Under the pieces are notes generated by a model. The model was not told the origin of the DNA. It worked only from the letters and a program-made list of their open reading frames with translations, and did no database searches. A program made the position numbers and the translations under genes. From NCBI RefSeq assembly GCF_000722875.1, contig NZ_JFHR01000033.1, positions 1-57,346 of the forward strand: a stretch of 57,346 nt of DNA, in the 5' to 3' direction. Source of the stretch: Sphingobium chlorophenolicum. Its GTDB lineage: Bacteria > Pseudomonadota > Alphaproteobacteria > Sphingomonadales > Sphingomonadaceae. This document shows positions 18,501-33,500 of this stretch, one piece after another. Position 1 is the stretch's first letter. Every line of letters begins with the position of its first letter.

Positions 18501-21500
18501 CCGTTGAAATTCGTGGGCGGTGTGCCGGTGAAGCGCTGCGCCGCGGCGTCGAATGTGAGCCAGGAGGGCAGGGCGGCGCCCGACACGAGGACGGCGGTGT
18601 AAGTTAGCACCGCATTGTCGCTGTCGGTGAAGCTGTTCGCCGGAAGCGCGAAGTCGATCGCGCTGTCCTCGGGGGAGTTGCGGTCGGCAAGCGGCGTCGT
18701 GACGACCGGTGCATTGTTGACGGTGTCTATCGTCAGGCGGAAGATGTCCGCGGCGGCGAGCAGGCCGTCGCTCGCGAACAGCTGGATATCGAGATAGCCG
18801 TCGAACCCGCTTGGCGGCGTGCCGGTGAAGTGGCTGCCGTCGAAGCCCAGCCAGCTCGGCAGCGCGGTGCCGTTGGCGAGGCGGGCGGTCAGCGTGAGCG
18901 GATCCTGGTCGACGTCGGCGAAGGTGCCGCCGGGTATGGCGACGTCGATCGCGCCCGTCGCGGTCCAGAGGACATCGGGCAGCGGTACGATCAAGGCCGG
19001 GGCGTCGTTGACCGAGACGATATCGAGCAGGAAGGTATTGGAGACGCTGGCGGCGCCATCGCTTGCCGTGACCTTGATTTCGAAAGACCCGTGGAAGTTC
19101 GCGGGCGGTTGGCCCGTGAAGCGCCGCTCGGCGCTGTTGAAGCTCAGCCATGCGGGCAGCGGGTCGCCGTTTGCGAGCGTCGCCGAAAGCGTCAGCACGT
19201 CGCCATCGACATCGGCGAAGGTTCCGGCGGGCAAGGTGAGGTTGACCGCATGATCCTCGGCGACCGGCGCATCGCCCAACGGTGTGAGCAGCACGGGCGC
19301 GTCGTTGACCGGGTTAATCGTCAGGCGGAAGGCGTCGGTCGCGACCAGCGCGCCGTCGGAGCCCTGAATCTCGATATCCAGCGCGCCGTTGAAATTGGCC
19401 GGTGGCTGCCCGATCAGCCGTGCACCGTCGAAGCTCAGCCAGGAGGGCAGAGCATTGCCGTTTGCTAGTTGCGCCGTCAGCGTCAGGCTGTCGCCATCGA
19501 TATCAGCGAAGATGCTCGAGGATATGGCGATGTCGATCGCGAGATCCTCGGCGACCGCGACGTCGGGAAGTATCTGTACGAGCGTCGGCTGGTCATTGAT
19601 CGGGTTGACCGTCAGGCGGAAAGTCGAGCTTGTGGACAGATATCCATCGGAGGCGCTGACGGTGATATCGAGCGCGCCATTATAGTTGAGCGGCGGTTGT
19701 CCGGTGAAGCGCCCGTTTGCGAAGTTGAGCCAGCCAGGCAGGTCGCCGCCGCCCGCGAGCGTGGCGGAAAGGCTGAGCGTGTCGCCATCGACATCGGCGA
19801 AAGTGCCAGAGGGAATGGTGAAATCGATCGGCTCGTCTTCCTGGCCCTGCTGGTTCGCAAGCGCCAGCGCCACGACCGGTGCGTCGTTGACGGGTGTAAT
19901 GGTCAGGTTGATCACCGCCTCGCTGGACAGCGAGCCGTCCGAAGCGCGGAAGACGAAGCTGTCGGTGCCGTTATAATTGGCGGCGGCGACATATTCGAAC
20001 GACCCGTCGGTCGCGTTGATCGTCACCATACCGTGCTGCGGGCCGGTTACGAGCGAGTAGGTGAGCACCGAATTGTCGATATCGGTCGCGATCAGGCCGC
20101 CAGCGATGACGCTGTCCTCGGCGCCGGAGAAGGAAGCAGCCTGTGCCTCGGGCGCATTGTTGACCGCGCCGATGTGGATGATCGTGCGGGCTTCGGCAAA
20201 ACCGCCATGCCCATCAGCGATGCGGTAGCCGAAGGAGGCGACGCCGTTGAAGCCGGAGGCCGGCGTGAAGCTCACGCTGCCGTCACCGTTCAGTGTCGCG
20301 GCGCCATTGATGGCGTCGAATACCGCTGCGACCGTCAAAGTGTCGCCGTCGATATCGCTGTCGTTCGCCAGCAACTGCGGCGCGGTCAGGGTGAGCGCCA
20401 CCCCTTCGCTCGAGGCGATATGATCGTCCCGCGCGACCGGCGCGTCGTTCACCGGATCGATGGTCAACACGAATATGTCGCTGGCACTTGTGGTGCCGTC
20501 GTTCGCACTGACTTCGACTTCTAGAGCGCCATGGAAATTGGCAGGCGGCGTGCCGGTGAAGCGGCTGCCGTCGAAGGCGAGCCAGGAGGGCAGCGGCGCC
20601 CCGTTGGCAAGCCGCGCGGTATAGCTCAGCGTATCTCCATCGACATCGGCAAATGCGCCTTGCGGGAGCGCGATGTCGATCGGCTGATCTTCAGGCCGTG
20701 CCACGTCGGGTAGGAGCGCGACGAGTGTTGGAGCGTCGTTGACGGGCGCTATGCGAAGCTCGAATCGGCTTGCGGCCGTTAGCGCGCCGTCAGATGCGAC
20801 GACGTCGATTTCGAGGGTGCCATTGAAGTTCGCCGGTGGCGTGCCGGTGAAGCGCTGACCATCGAAGGCGAGCCAGGACGGCAGGGCCTCGCCATTCGCG
20901 AGCCGTGCGGACAGCGTCAGCTGGTCGCCATCGGCGTCGCCGAAAGCGCCTTGCGGAACGGCGATATCGATCGCCTGGTCTTCCTGTACGGAGATGTCGG
21001 CGAGCGGGATGAGGACCGCGGGCGCATCATTGCCTGGATGGATCACGAGATTGAAGTCGGTAGCGGCGGAGAGCGTGCCGTCGCTCGCCCCGATGCGAAG
21101 CGCGAGCGCGCCGTGGAAATCGACGGGCGGCGTGCCCTGCAGACGCCCATTCGCGAAATCGAGCCAGGCGGGTAGGGGATCGCCACTGGCAAGTGTGACC
21201 GTATAGTTCAGAGCATCGCCGTCGACATCGGTGAAGAGGTCGGTCGGGATCGTGAAGTCGATGGCGCTGTCTTCGGCCACCGAGATGGGTCCGAACAGAT
21301 GTCGCAGCTCAGGTGCGTCGTTTACAGGGTCGATGGTCAGGCGGAAGCTGTCGCTTGCCGACAGCACCCCGTCCGAGGCGGTGACGCTGATGTCGAGGAA
21401 GCCGTTATAATCGGCGGGCGGCTGCCCATAGAAGCGGCCGTTCGCAAAGCTGAGCCAGCTCGGCAGCGCCGCACCGCCGGCCAGTTCGGCCGATAGCAGG

Positions 21501-24500
21501 AGCATGTCGTCATCGAGGTCGGCGAAGGTGCCGGCTGGCAGCAGCAGATCGATCACCGCATCTTCCGCTAAATGCGCATCCGCGATCGGCGCGGACAGGG
21601 TCGGCCCGTCATTCGCGGGCGTGATGATAAGGTCGAAGGCGTCGCTCGTTTCATATTCGCCGTCGCTCGCGTTGATCCTGAGACCGAGGACGCCGTTGAA
21701 ATTGGCGGGCGGCTGCCCGGACAGGATGCCGTTAGCGAAGCTGAGCCATGCCGGCAGCGGGCCGCCGTCGGCGAGCGCCACGCTGAAGGTCAGCGTGTCG
21801 CCATCGACATCGGCGAAGCCATTGGTTTGCAGCGCGAAGCTGAACGCCTGGTCTTCCGCCCCCGCAAGATCGGCGAGCGGCTGGGTCAGGACGGGGCCGT
21901 CATTGACCGGCTCGATCACGATCGCGAACTGGCGGCGGACTTCGGTGCCCTGATCGGCGGCCGAGATTTCGAGCGTGATCGTTCCGTTGAAGTCGGCGGG
22001 CGGCGTGCCGGTGAAGGTGCGCGTGCTGCGATCGTAGCTGAGCCAAGCGGGCAGCGCCGATCCGCCGACGCCGCTCACCTCGACGAGCACGGCATCGCCG
22101 TCGACGTCGGATACCAGGCCTGCGGGCAGGGTGGCGGTGAAGGGCCGATCCTCGACCCCGCGCAGGGCCGGGAGGGCCGCAATGACCGGGGCGTCGTTGA
22201 CTGCGGCGACCGAGACCGAAACGCGGGCAACGTCGGTCACGCCGAACGAATCGGTCACTTCATAGTCGAACCACGCCGCGCCGTTGAAGTTCGCATCGGG
22301 TGCGATGACGAGCTGGCCGACGCCATTGGCGGTGACGGTGAGGCCATGCGCATCGACGATGCGATTGAAGAGGAGCGCCTGGTCGTCGGGCTCGATATCA
22401 TTCGCCAGAAGCTCGGTGATGAACAACGTGAGCGGCTGGTCCTCAGTGAGCGAAAGCGTGTCGTCGACCGCGATCGGACCATCATTGACCGGCAGCACGT
22501 CGATCTCGACCGTCGCCGTTACCGGGAAGCCCGACGCATTGGTGATCGCATAGGTCAGGATGAGGCCGCCATGGAAATTGGCGGACGGCGTAATGCGATA
22601 CTGGCCGTTATCGAGCGCGGTGATCGTCGCGTTCGCGGGCGTGCCGACGAAGCCGAGGAAGGTCAGTGGCTCGTCTTCCGGGTCATAGTCGTTGGCCAGA
22701 AGCAACGCCGGATCGATGTCGATATAGGTATCTTCGAGCGTACCGAAACCCTCGTCGGACACAGCGATCGGTATGTTGAACTCGGGCAGGATGGTGAGCG
22801 AGACGCGGCCCACGCTGTCAGCGCCGTGGGCATCGGTCACGCGGTAGGAGAAGGCGGCGTTGCCATAATAGCCCTCGCGCGGCGTGAAGACGGCGGTTGT
22901 GCCGTTCATCACGACCGTGCCGTTATCGCCATCGAAGAGTTCGACGATCGTGAAGCTGTCGCCTTCGAGATCACGGTCGTTGGCCAGCAGCGTCGCGAGA
23001 TCGATGACGATCGCCATGTCCTGGTCGCCGACGAAGACGCCTTGCGGGTTGTTCCCCGTGCCGACGCCGTCCGCATTCGCATTGGGGGCGTCGTTGACCG
23101 CCGCGATCTCGAACGAGAAGGTGCCGGTGCTCGTCGCGCGCCCGTCGGTGATGACATAGTGGAATGTCGCGGCACCGCTGACATTTTCCTTGGGCACGAA
23201 GCTGTAGCGTCCGCCAGGCAGGCGCTGGATGCGGCCAAGATCGCTCGCCATTTCGAGCGAGACGAAGCGGACCGTATCACCGTCGAGATCGCTGTCGTTG
23301 CCGATAAGGTCGGCCGCCGTGAATTCGAATGGCGTATCCTCGTCGGTCTCGAAGAGGTCTGCGACCGCGGTTGGCGCATGGTTGGTCGACTGGACGTCGA
23401 TCTCGACCGTGCCGGTGCGGGGTCCGTCGGCATCGTCCGTGACGACATAGTCGAAGCTCGCCTTGCCGCTGAAATCCGCGCTCGGCGTGAAGATGATGGT
23501 CGTGCCGTCGAAGCTCAGCGCGCCATTGACCGCGTTCAGCACGCCCACGAAACGGATCGGATCGCCGTCAACATCGATGTCGTTGGCGAGAAGCTGCGAG
23601 GGCGTGATGCTGATCGCCGTCTCTTCAAGCGTGGTGAAGCTGTCGGCTCCCACATAAGGCGGCTCGCTGCGGGCTTCGACCCTGATCGTGGTTGTGCCGG
23701 TCGCATCCCCCTGGAGATCGTCGGTGATGACATAGCTGAAGCTGTCATCGCCCGACCAATTCTCATCGGGCGTATAGGTGACGGTCGCCACCAGCTTGCC
23801 GTCGAAAAGATGCGTTGCGTTCGCGCTCTGGCTGCTCCCGCCAATCGTCGCGGCCCAGGCGATATTGAGGTTTTGCCGCAGATCGAAGGGAATGGTGGCG
23901 GTGACGAGGCCGGTCGCGCTGTCGACGCTCATCCAGGACGGCAGATCCGATCCATCGGCAAGCGTCGCCGACCAGACGGCGCCCGCGGCAGCGAGCCCTG
24001 CCGGCGGCCCATAGTGCATGGTTCCATCGTTCACGACGAGCGTGCCGTTGCCTGCGGCCGAGACCGACTTCACGCGCAGATAGTCGCCATCGTCCTCGCG
24101 GTCGTTCCGGATGAGGTCCATGAGCGCGAAGGTGAGCGGCTGGTTCTCGATCGTGTCGAGGTTGTCCGCGATGGCGACGGGCTTCTCTGGGGTCGGCAGC
24201 ACGTTGAATATGATGACGCCGCTGTTCTGCGACACGCCGCCCTTTTCGTCGATCGTGGTGTAGGTAAGGGCGACCGAACCGTTGAAGTCGCCGGGCGTCG
24301 CAAGGTTAATCTGCGAGCCCGAGGTTTGAAGGCCGAATCGGCCGGCGCTCTCGTCGACGAGAGTGAAGCCGGTATCGACGATCACGTCGGTGATGATCGA
24401 CAGGCTCGGAAGCGTGCCGCCATTGCCGGTGACGTCGAGACGCACGGCAAGCGCACCGATATAGGCGGGCGGCGGCGTGCCGTCGAACGCCAGGCCGGCG

Positions 24501-27500
24501 CCATCGAAGCTCAGCCAGTCGGGAAGCGGCGCTTCGCTCTCGCGCTTTGCGCTGATCGCGGCGGCTGATCCGAGATCGATCGCGAACAGGCCCTGCGCCT
24601 TGAAGAAATCGCTTTGCTGGAGGAGCGCATTGATCGCCGGATCGAGCGGTTCGGCGGGATCGATGACGAATTCGAGCGTGAAGCCGCGCTTGGCTGCGCT
24701 GTAGCTGCCCTCAGGCAGGCTTTGCGCTTCGGGCGTGAAGCTGAGCTGGAGGCGAACCGGGTCGGCATTTGCCGCCGGCGCTTCGCCGGTCAGCGACAAT
24801 GTCATCGTATCGAGGTCGAAGGCCAGCCAGCCGGGCAGCGGACGGCCGCCCTCAAGGCTGACCGAGAAGGCGCCGTTGCTGACGTCGAACAGCGCGATAT
24901 CGCTGTCATATCCTATGCCGGTGCCGAACGCTGAGGGATCGATCGTCAGGCTATCGGTGAACACCGACGCCGCGCCACCATTCTCGCCGGGTTTGGTGAA
25001 GGAAAGGATGACATCGAGCGGAGCGGTCGTGCCAGCATCGGGCGCGCCGCTGAAGCGGAGCGTCCCGGCATCGAAGACGAGCCAGGCCGGGAGCGGATCG
25101 CCGTTGGCGAGCGTCGCCATGACTGTGACGCCGCTTCCCAGATTGTCGGCGCCGAATGCGATCTCGCTGTGATGCGGCTCGCGGACGGTGAAGCCGGCGA
25201 GCACATTGTCCCGCACCGAATGGCCTGCCGCGAGCGTCTGGTTGTCGCCCTCGCCGAAGCTGAAGCGCCGGACATGATTGCCGCCTTGCGGATCCTTCAG
25301 GATCACGCTCACCGACAGGCTTTCGCCCTGCGGCACGCTGCCCGTGAAGGTCATCGACGCGGTGTCGAAGGCGAGCCAGGCCGGGAGATCCTCGCCGTTC
25401 GCCTGTTTGGCGATAACGCTGTAGTCGGCCGAGAGATAACGGGTGCTGATCTCGCCAAGCACGCCGGCGCTGCGGAAGAAAAGCACGTCGCCTTCGGGCT
25501 CGATGTCGTTGCCGAAGGCTTCCGCCGGGATCACGAACAGCGGATGGTCCTCAAGGCCGGTCACAAGATCGTCGCGCAGGATCGCGCCGTCATTCTCGGG
25601 CAGGATGGTGATCGCGACGAAGCCCGTCGCGGTGCCGCCGCGCCCGTCGCTGATGCTATATTCAAAGCCGGCGTTGCCGTTGAAGTCTGGCCGCGCCCTG
25701 AAGACGATCTTGCCATCGCCGTTGATGCTGACCTTGCCGTTCGTGGCGAAGCGCTCGACGTCGACGAAGCTTAGTGCATCGCCATCGGCGTCGCGGTCGT
25801 TGCCGAGCAGCGTCGCTGGATCGATGATGATGGTCTGGTCTTCGAGGATGGTGAAGCGATCGCTCACCGCGACCGGCGCGTAATTGGCCGGAAGAACCCG
25901 GATGTTGTAGCTGAGCGTCGCGCTCGCACCATGCTCGTCGATCACGTCGAACGCGATGGTCGCGAACCCTTCCGCGTCCGGCGTGAAAGCGATCGTGCCC
26001 GCAGCCGCATCGAGCGATGCAGTGCCGTTCACGGCAGAATCGCCATCGGCGCCGGCATGCAGACCGACAAAGCTGAAGTCGTCGCCCTCGACGTCGCGGA
26101 CCGTGCCGAGCAGCGAGGCGACCGAGATGCTCGTCGTCCGACCGAAGCGGACGCTTTGCGCGAGTTGGTCCGATCCGCGCGGCGCGTCGTTCACCGCATC
26201 GATATAGAATTCGATCGGTGCGACCGAGCGCGCGCCCGAGGGGTCTTCGAGGATATAGTTGAAGCCCGCGAAGCCGTTGAAGTCCGGCCGCGAAAGGATT
26301 TCAAGATAGGCGCCCGCGATGCGGCCCGCGACATTTGTGCCTTCGTGCCAGCTGTCGTCGAACTTGAACGGATCGATCTTGTTGCCTGCCTCGTCATAGA
26401 GGGGCGTGATTCCGACGATGCGCAGGTCTTCCCAGTCATTGTCGATATCATAGTCGTTCGCCTTGAGGATCGTATCGAGGCGGATGCGCAGTATCTCGTC
26501 CTCGACGCCGTGGATTGCGACATTGGTATCGGGGACGGCAACCGGCGCGTCGTTGACGGCGGCCACATTGACCCGGACGCGCCCCGTGGATTCGCGGCCA
26601 TAGGGGTCGGCGACCACATATTCGAAATAGGCCTGGCCGTTGAAATTGGCCGCAGCCTGGAACGCGATCTTGCCGTCGGGACGGATCGAGGCGGCGCTGC
26701 CGTTCAGCCCGTTGACGGAAAGCAGTTGCAGCGCCTCGACGCCTTCGGTGGCGTCGTTGGCGAGCAGCGCTGCGGGATCGATGATCGCGATCTCGTCCTC
26801 GACGCCGAACAGATAGACATCGTCCTCGGCGTTGAAGCGGCCGATGCGGGCGAGATCCTCGATCTTGGCGCGGTCCCAGGTCATGCCATTGGCGAAGGCG
26901 ATTTCCTCGATACCCGTTTCGGCGCCGAGGAAATGGTCCTTGATGCGCATCGTGTCGAAGGTAAGGACGCCGCCTACATTTTCGAGTTCGATGAGAAGGT
27001 CGTTGCCCTCGCGAACGAGCGACACATCCTTCGGGAGCGCCCCATCCTTGATCGTCACGCGATCGATGTCGCTTGCCGAGCCCTGCTCGATCACCTGGTC
27101 ATTGTCGCTCTCGAAGCCGAGCAGATAGACGTCGGAGCCAAAGCCGCCGCGCAGCACGTCCGCGCCATAGCCGCCGTCGAACGTGTCGGCGCCGGCCGAG
27201 CCGATGAAACTGTCGCCGAAGACCGAGCCCAGCAGCATCTCGATACTGATGAGCGTGTCGCCCTGCGCTTCCCCAGCGAGTCCCTGGCCGAGCGAGAGAT
27301 CGACGGCCACGGCTTCGGTGGCCATGCTATAATCGGCGGTATCGAAGCCGCCGCGCCCGTCGAGGATGTCGGCCCCAAGGCTGCCGCGCAGCCGGTTGTC
27401 CGACGCATCGCCGCGCATGATGTCGTTGTGATAGGAGCCCTGGACGATCTCGATACCCGACAGGACGTCGCCGAGTGCATCGCCGCCGCCCGCCATGCTA

Positions 27501-30500
27501 TCGGCCAGATCGATCGTCACCCCTTCGGTCGAGAGCGAATAATCGGCGATATCGACGCCATCGCCGCCCGCGAGCGTGTCAGCCCCGCGGCCGCCGATCA
27601 GCACGTCGTCGCCGGACCCGCCGGAGAGGATGTCGTCGCCGCGGCCGCCTTCGAGGCGGTTCGCCCCAGCATCGCCTTCGATCACATCGTCATAGTCGGT
27701 GCCGACGACATTCTCGATGCTGATCAGCGTATCGCCGGTCGCATCGCCGCCCGAGGCCGTGCCGTTCGCAAGCGAGATATGGATGCCCTCGGTCGATGGC
27801 GAGCTGTCGGTCGCGTCGAAATAGTCGGCCGTGTCGCTGCCTTCGCCGCCGTCGAGGATATCCGCGCCGACGCCGCCGTTGAGGATGTCGTTGCCGAGAC
27901 CACCGACAAGCGTGTCGCTTCCCGCCCGCCCTTCGAGCAGATCGTGACCCGCGCCGCCCTCGAGCCGGTTGCCGGCCGCATCGCCGCCGAGTTGGTCGTT
28001 GAAATCGGTGCCGACGAGCGCCTCGATGCCGACATAGGTGTCGTCGGCCGCGGTGCCGCCCTGGCCGACGCGCGATTCAAGGTCTGCGCGCACGCCGACG
28101 TTCGAGCCCGCGAAAACCACCGTGTCATAGTCCGCGCCGCCAGTGATGTGGTCGGCGCCGAAGCCGCCGTCGATGATGTCGTCGCCATCGCCCGCATCGA
28201 CGACGTCGTTGCCGGCTCCGGTTTCGATCCGGTCGTTGCCGCCGAGCGCAAGGACGCTGTCGTCGCTGTCGAGGCCCAGGATCAGTTCGGCGAGCGCATT
28301 GCCGACGAGATAGTCGACATAGCGCGTGCCGCGCAGGATGCCGGAATAGCCGGTCTCGACCGTGGCGTGAATGAAGGCGGTGTCCTGAAGTCCGGTGGGG
28401 TCGGTCACGCGATATTGCAGCGTCGCCTCGCCCGAATAGCCGGGATTGAAGCGGATGACGGCGAACTTTTCGCCGCCAAAATCGACGATCTCGGCCGTGC
28501 CGATGCTGACATGCTGGCCCTGCGCCAGAGCTACGGGATCAAGCACCGCGTCGATGCCGGCAAAGGCTGGATTGGGCCCGCCATCGACATCGAAGTCGTT
28601 GGCCAGCACGTCGGAGATGCGGATGACCAGCGGCACGTCGAAGGGAGTCGAGAAATCGAGATCGTCGACGGCGGTCGGATCGTCCGGCATCGCGATGATC
28701 GAGAGGTCGACATAGCCCTCGGCGATGCCGCCTTCGACCGTGTCGTCGGTGATCCGGTAGTAGAAGCCCGTCGATTGGGTCGCATTGGCGTTTGGCGTGA
28801 AGATGATATTGCCCTGGCCGTCATATTCGAGCGTGCCATTGAGGTCGCGGTCGGGAGTGAAGCCGAGGAAACGGATGGGATCGCGGTCGATGTCGGTGTC
28901 GTTGGCGAGCAGGACCGAGATCGGGATGGTGACGGGCACGTCTTCCAGGACGTCGACGAAATCGGGGCGCGCCACGGGCGGCGCATCGCCGACATTGTCG
29001 AACCAGAGCGTGACCTTGCCGTCGTCGACCAGGCCCTCGGGATCGGACACGAGGTAATAGAAGGTCGCCTCGCCCCAGAAATCGGCGTCGGGCGTGAAGA
29101 TGACCGTGCCATGATCGGTGAAGGTGACGTCGCCATGCACCGCGGTCGGCACGCTGTCCTGATCGGTGAGGAAGGTCAGGGTATAGCCTTCGGGGTCGCG
29201 GTCGTTCTTGAGGAGTTCGGTGATCGGGATCTCGATCGCGACATCCTCGGTTCCACGCAGGAAGTGCAGGCCGGGAGCGGAATAATGATCGGCGGCGGTG
29301 ACGGGCCGGTCGTTGACCGGCTGATAGGCGATTGTCGCCCGCGCCCAGGCAAAGCCGCCCTGTCCGTCGCTCACACGATAGTCGAACCAGGCGTCGCCGT
29401 TGAAATTGGCGGTGGGCGTGAACAGGATCGTCTGGTTGGCGAGCAACTGAGCGCTGCCGCCATGCGTCGCGCCGATGGCGACGATCGTCAGCGGATCATG
29501 GTCGGGATCGCTGTCGTTCGAGAGGAGGCCGGGCACGATGGTGCCGTTCACCTCCTGGGCGAGCGCGTTGATGACGATCGGATTGTCTTCTAGGATGGGC
29601 CCGCCGAGCTGCGTCACCTCGATGCGGTCGGCCACTGGCTGCGGCGCGTCGTTGACCGGGGTGAAGTAGAGGTTGACGCGCGCCGTCGACGTCGCGCCCG
29701 AGGGGTCGGCGACGACATAATCGAAATAGGCATTGCCCCAGAAATAATCGCGCGGCCGCACCTGGATCATGCCGTTGGCATCGATCTGGACGTTGATATC
29801 GGCGTTCGAGATGACCGACTGGACATGGAGCGCGTCGCCGTCGACATCGGTATCGTTGGCGGTGAGCGCGAGCGGGTCGATCTCGAGCGCGATGCCTTCG
29901 GTGCCCGCGATTGTGCCGTCGGTGCGCGCGACTGGCGTGTCGTTGACGGGCGTCACGGTCACATAGACCTTGGCGGTGGCGGCACCGCCTTCGGGGGTGT
30001 TGGCGAGATAGGTGAACTCGGCGATGCCATTGAAATTGGCGTTGGGCGTGAAGCTGATATTGCCGTCGCTCGAGAGCGACACCGTGCCGTTCACCGCGCC
30101 ATAGACCTGGCCGACGATCATCCGGTCGCCGTCGAGATCGTTGGAGAGCAGGCGTTCGACGCGGATACCGAGCGAGCCGTCCTCGGCGACCGTGAAGCCG
30201 CGATCCTCGATCGCGGTCGCGACGGGGCGGATGCGGATGTCGACATTCGCCGTATCGAATGCGTTGCGGCCGTCGCCGATCGTGTAGGCGAGCGAGGTCG
30301 GCCCATAAAAGCCGTTCGTGGCCGTGAACAGGATATTGCCCTGGGCGTCGAGCGTGGCCACCCCGTTCGCACCGCCGTCGACGGCGACGATCCGGATGGT
30401 GTCGCCATCGGCATCCAGGTCGTTGCGGAGAAGCTCGGTCGCCTTGATGAGGATCGTCTGACCGGCGGTCAGCGTGTAATAGCCGTCGTCGACCGCGGTC

Positions 30501-33500
30501 GGCGGGCGGTTGTCGACCAGCTCGCGCATGGTCGCCTTGGTCCATTCCACCCCGTCGGCGAAGCGGATCTTTTCGACGCCCTTCCCGTCGGTGGCAAGCG
30601 CATCGATGATCGTGAGGCTATCGGACGTAGAGGACGCGAAGCTGATGACGATCGTTTCGCTGCCGCGGAAAAGCCGCGCGATCGAGGCTTCCGACGAGGA
30701 GAAATCGGCGATGAGGACGTTGTCCTGTGTCGCGGTCGATGTCGAATCGTCCTGGATCGTGTCGTTGCCGCTGCCGCGGCCGAAGGCGTAGCTGTCCGAT
30801 CCGGCGCCGCCCGCCAGCAGATCGTCGCCGGCCCGCGCCGCGAAGCTGTCATTGCCGTCAAAGCCATAGGCCTTGTCGCCGCCGCTGCCGTCGATGTCGG
30901 AGAGTGCGCGGGCGCGCATGGCATCGAGATTCCAGCTCGTGCCGTTGGCGAAGGCGATCGTGAGCGCATTGCCAGCCCCCAGCGCGCCTGCGAGCGTGAT
31001 GCGGTCGGTGCCGTTGGCGAAGGAGAGGATAAGATCAAGGCTGTCCGGGCCGCCGCGCACCGCGCGGACGATATCGGAGGGATTGAGCCCCTCGAGCCTA
31101 AGGATGTCGGCATCCGGGCTATAGCCTTCGATCCGGTCCATCCCGTCGCCGACGCGGAAGATGAAGGTATCGGCGCCGCCGCCGCCCGCGATGATGTCGT
31201 TGCCGCGTCCGCCCGCCAAGACGTCGGCGCCGTTCGTGCCGACGATCCAGTCGTCGCCGTCGCTCTGCTGGCCGGCGAGCGCTGCGGCGCGGATTTCGCC
31301 GAGCGAAAGCACGACGCCCGTGTCGGCGAGGAGGATGCGCTCGATGCCGAGATTGCCGCCGGCCAGGCCGTCCTTGATGATGATCTCGTCGCCGTCGCCG
31401 GGCAGGCGGATGACGATGTCGGCGCTTTCCGGGGTCAGGCGCGCGAAGTGGAGATCGGCAAGCTCATAGCCCGATATTTCGAGCGTATCGTTGGCGGAAG
31501 CTGCATTGTCGTCCAGCGTGTCGCGGCCATCGCCGCGCGCATAGCGGTAGATATCGTCGCCGCCACGGCCCGAGACGAGATCGGTGCCGGTTCCGCCGAC
31601 GAGGATATTGGCGTTGTCGTCGCCGGTGAGGATGTCCGCCGCGCCGGTCGCGACGCGCGCCAGGAGGTCGGCCGTCGTCCAGACGGTGCCGTCGGCGAAG
31701 CGGACCTGCTCGATTCGGCCCGAGGTCAGCGCATTCTCGATGAGGATCCGGTCGTTCGTACCAGCGATTCCAAGGGTCAGGTCGCGGCCATCGGCGCTTT
31801 GTGCGACGCGAATATCGGAGGCGGCGATGCCGGTCGCAAACTCCAGGGCATCGGTCGTTCCGTCCGCATCGAGAATGCGGTCGGCGCCGTCGCCGGCGGC
31901 GAAGCGATAGAGATCGTTGCCTGCACCGCCGAGCAGCCAGTCCGCGCCCGCATTGCCGGTAAGTGTGTCGTTGCCGCCAAGGCCCGAAAGCCGGTCGTCG
32001 CCTGCGCCGCCGGCAAGGCTGTCGGCCTGGGCGGTGCCGATGAGCACATCGTCGCCGCCGCTCGCCGCGAGCGCCATGGCGGCGAGCGTCTCGCTCGACC
32101 AGATGGTGCCGTCGTCGAAGCGTATTTGCTGGACGCCCATGGCGAAGGAGGCATCGGTTCCAAGGTCGATGCGGTCGCCGCTGCCAACGATCTCGAGAAG
32201 GACGGTCGGAAGGCCGCGAACGACCCGCACGTCAGCGGTGCCGATCCCGGCACCGAACAGCAGGTTGTTGAAGCCGCTCGCGTCGACGATATTGTCCTGG
32301 CCGTCGCCGTGGTTGAAGACATAGCTGTCGTCGCCCGCGCCGCCTTCGAGACGGTCATTGCCGGTCCCGCCGACAAGGATGTCGGACCCTGACGAGCCGA
32401 CCAGCACATCGTTGCCGGCAAGGCCCTGGAGCGGCGTGCCGATGACCGGCGCGCCCATCGCGCCGGCTATGATCCGGTCATCGCCCGCCGTGCCGATTGC
32501 GGCGCGGGCGAGCACATCGGCCCAGTTCCACTGCGAGCCGTCGACGAAGCGGATTTCCTCAACGGAGCTGCCGCCGCCCGCCTGCAGACCATTGGCGAGG
32601 CGGATGCGCCCGCCGTCGTTGGCGATGCGAAGCTCGAGATGGAGATCGTCGATCTGGACGACCGTAACGTCGGCGGCCGCAATACCCGCGCCGAACTGGA
32701 TGGCGTCGCTGCCGCCGAGGTCGTCGATGATGTCGCGTCCATCGCCGCGCGCGAAATGATAGATGTCGCTGCCGCTGCCGCCGAAGAGGCGGTCATCGCC
32801 TTCGCCGCCGTCGAAGACATCATTCTCGGCGCGCTGGTCGGCGAGGTCGCCGCCATGGAGGATATCGTCGCCGGCTCCACCGGACAATATATCCTGGCCC
32901 TCGCCGCCGATGAGCATATCCTGACCGTTGCCGCCGGAGAGCCAGTCGTTCCCGAAACCGCCGTCGATGATGTCGTTGTCGGCGCCGCCTGCGAGCTGGT
33001 CGTCGCCGCCCAGGCCCGCGATGACGTCGGCCCCGCCATTGCCGTGAATGACGTCGCCCAACGGACCGCCCGAGAGCGAGGAGGCCGTGCCACCGTCGAC
33101 GATCCGGACCGAGTTGTCGACCCCGATCGGCAGTCCGCCGAAATTGTCCGAGGTGAGCGCGGAGGCCGCGACGCCCTCGAGGCGCAGCATGACCTTGTCG
33201 GCGCCGCTGTCGAGGCGCACCAGCAAGACGGCATCGGCGCCTTCCTGCGCGATGCGAAGCTTACCATTCTCGAAGGGATTGGGGTTGCTGACCGAAAGGC
33301 GGATGATGTCGCCGCCCGCACCGGCGGAAAAGTCGGTAATGACATCTGCGACATAGTTTTCGTTGACGTCATAGACGGGAAGGAAGCGGTAGGTGTCGCG
33401 TCCGGACCCGCCCGTCAGCATGTCGACGTCGCTGTCCTGCGACAGGTCACCGAAAATATCATTACCTGCGCCACCGCTCAGCATATCGGCGCCCGCTCCA

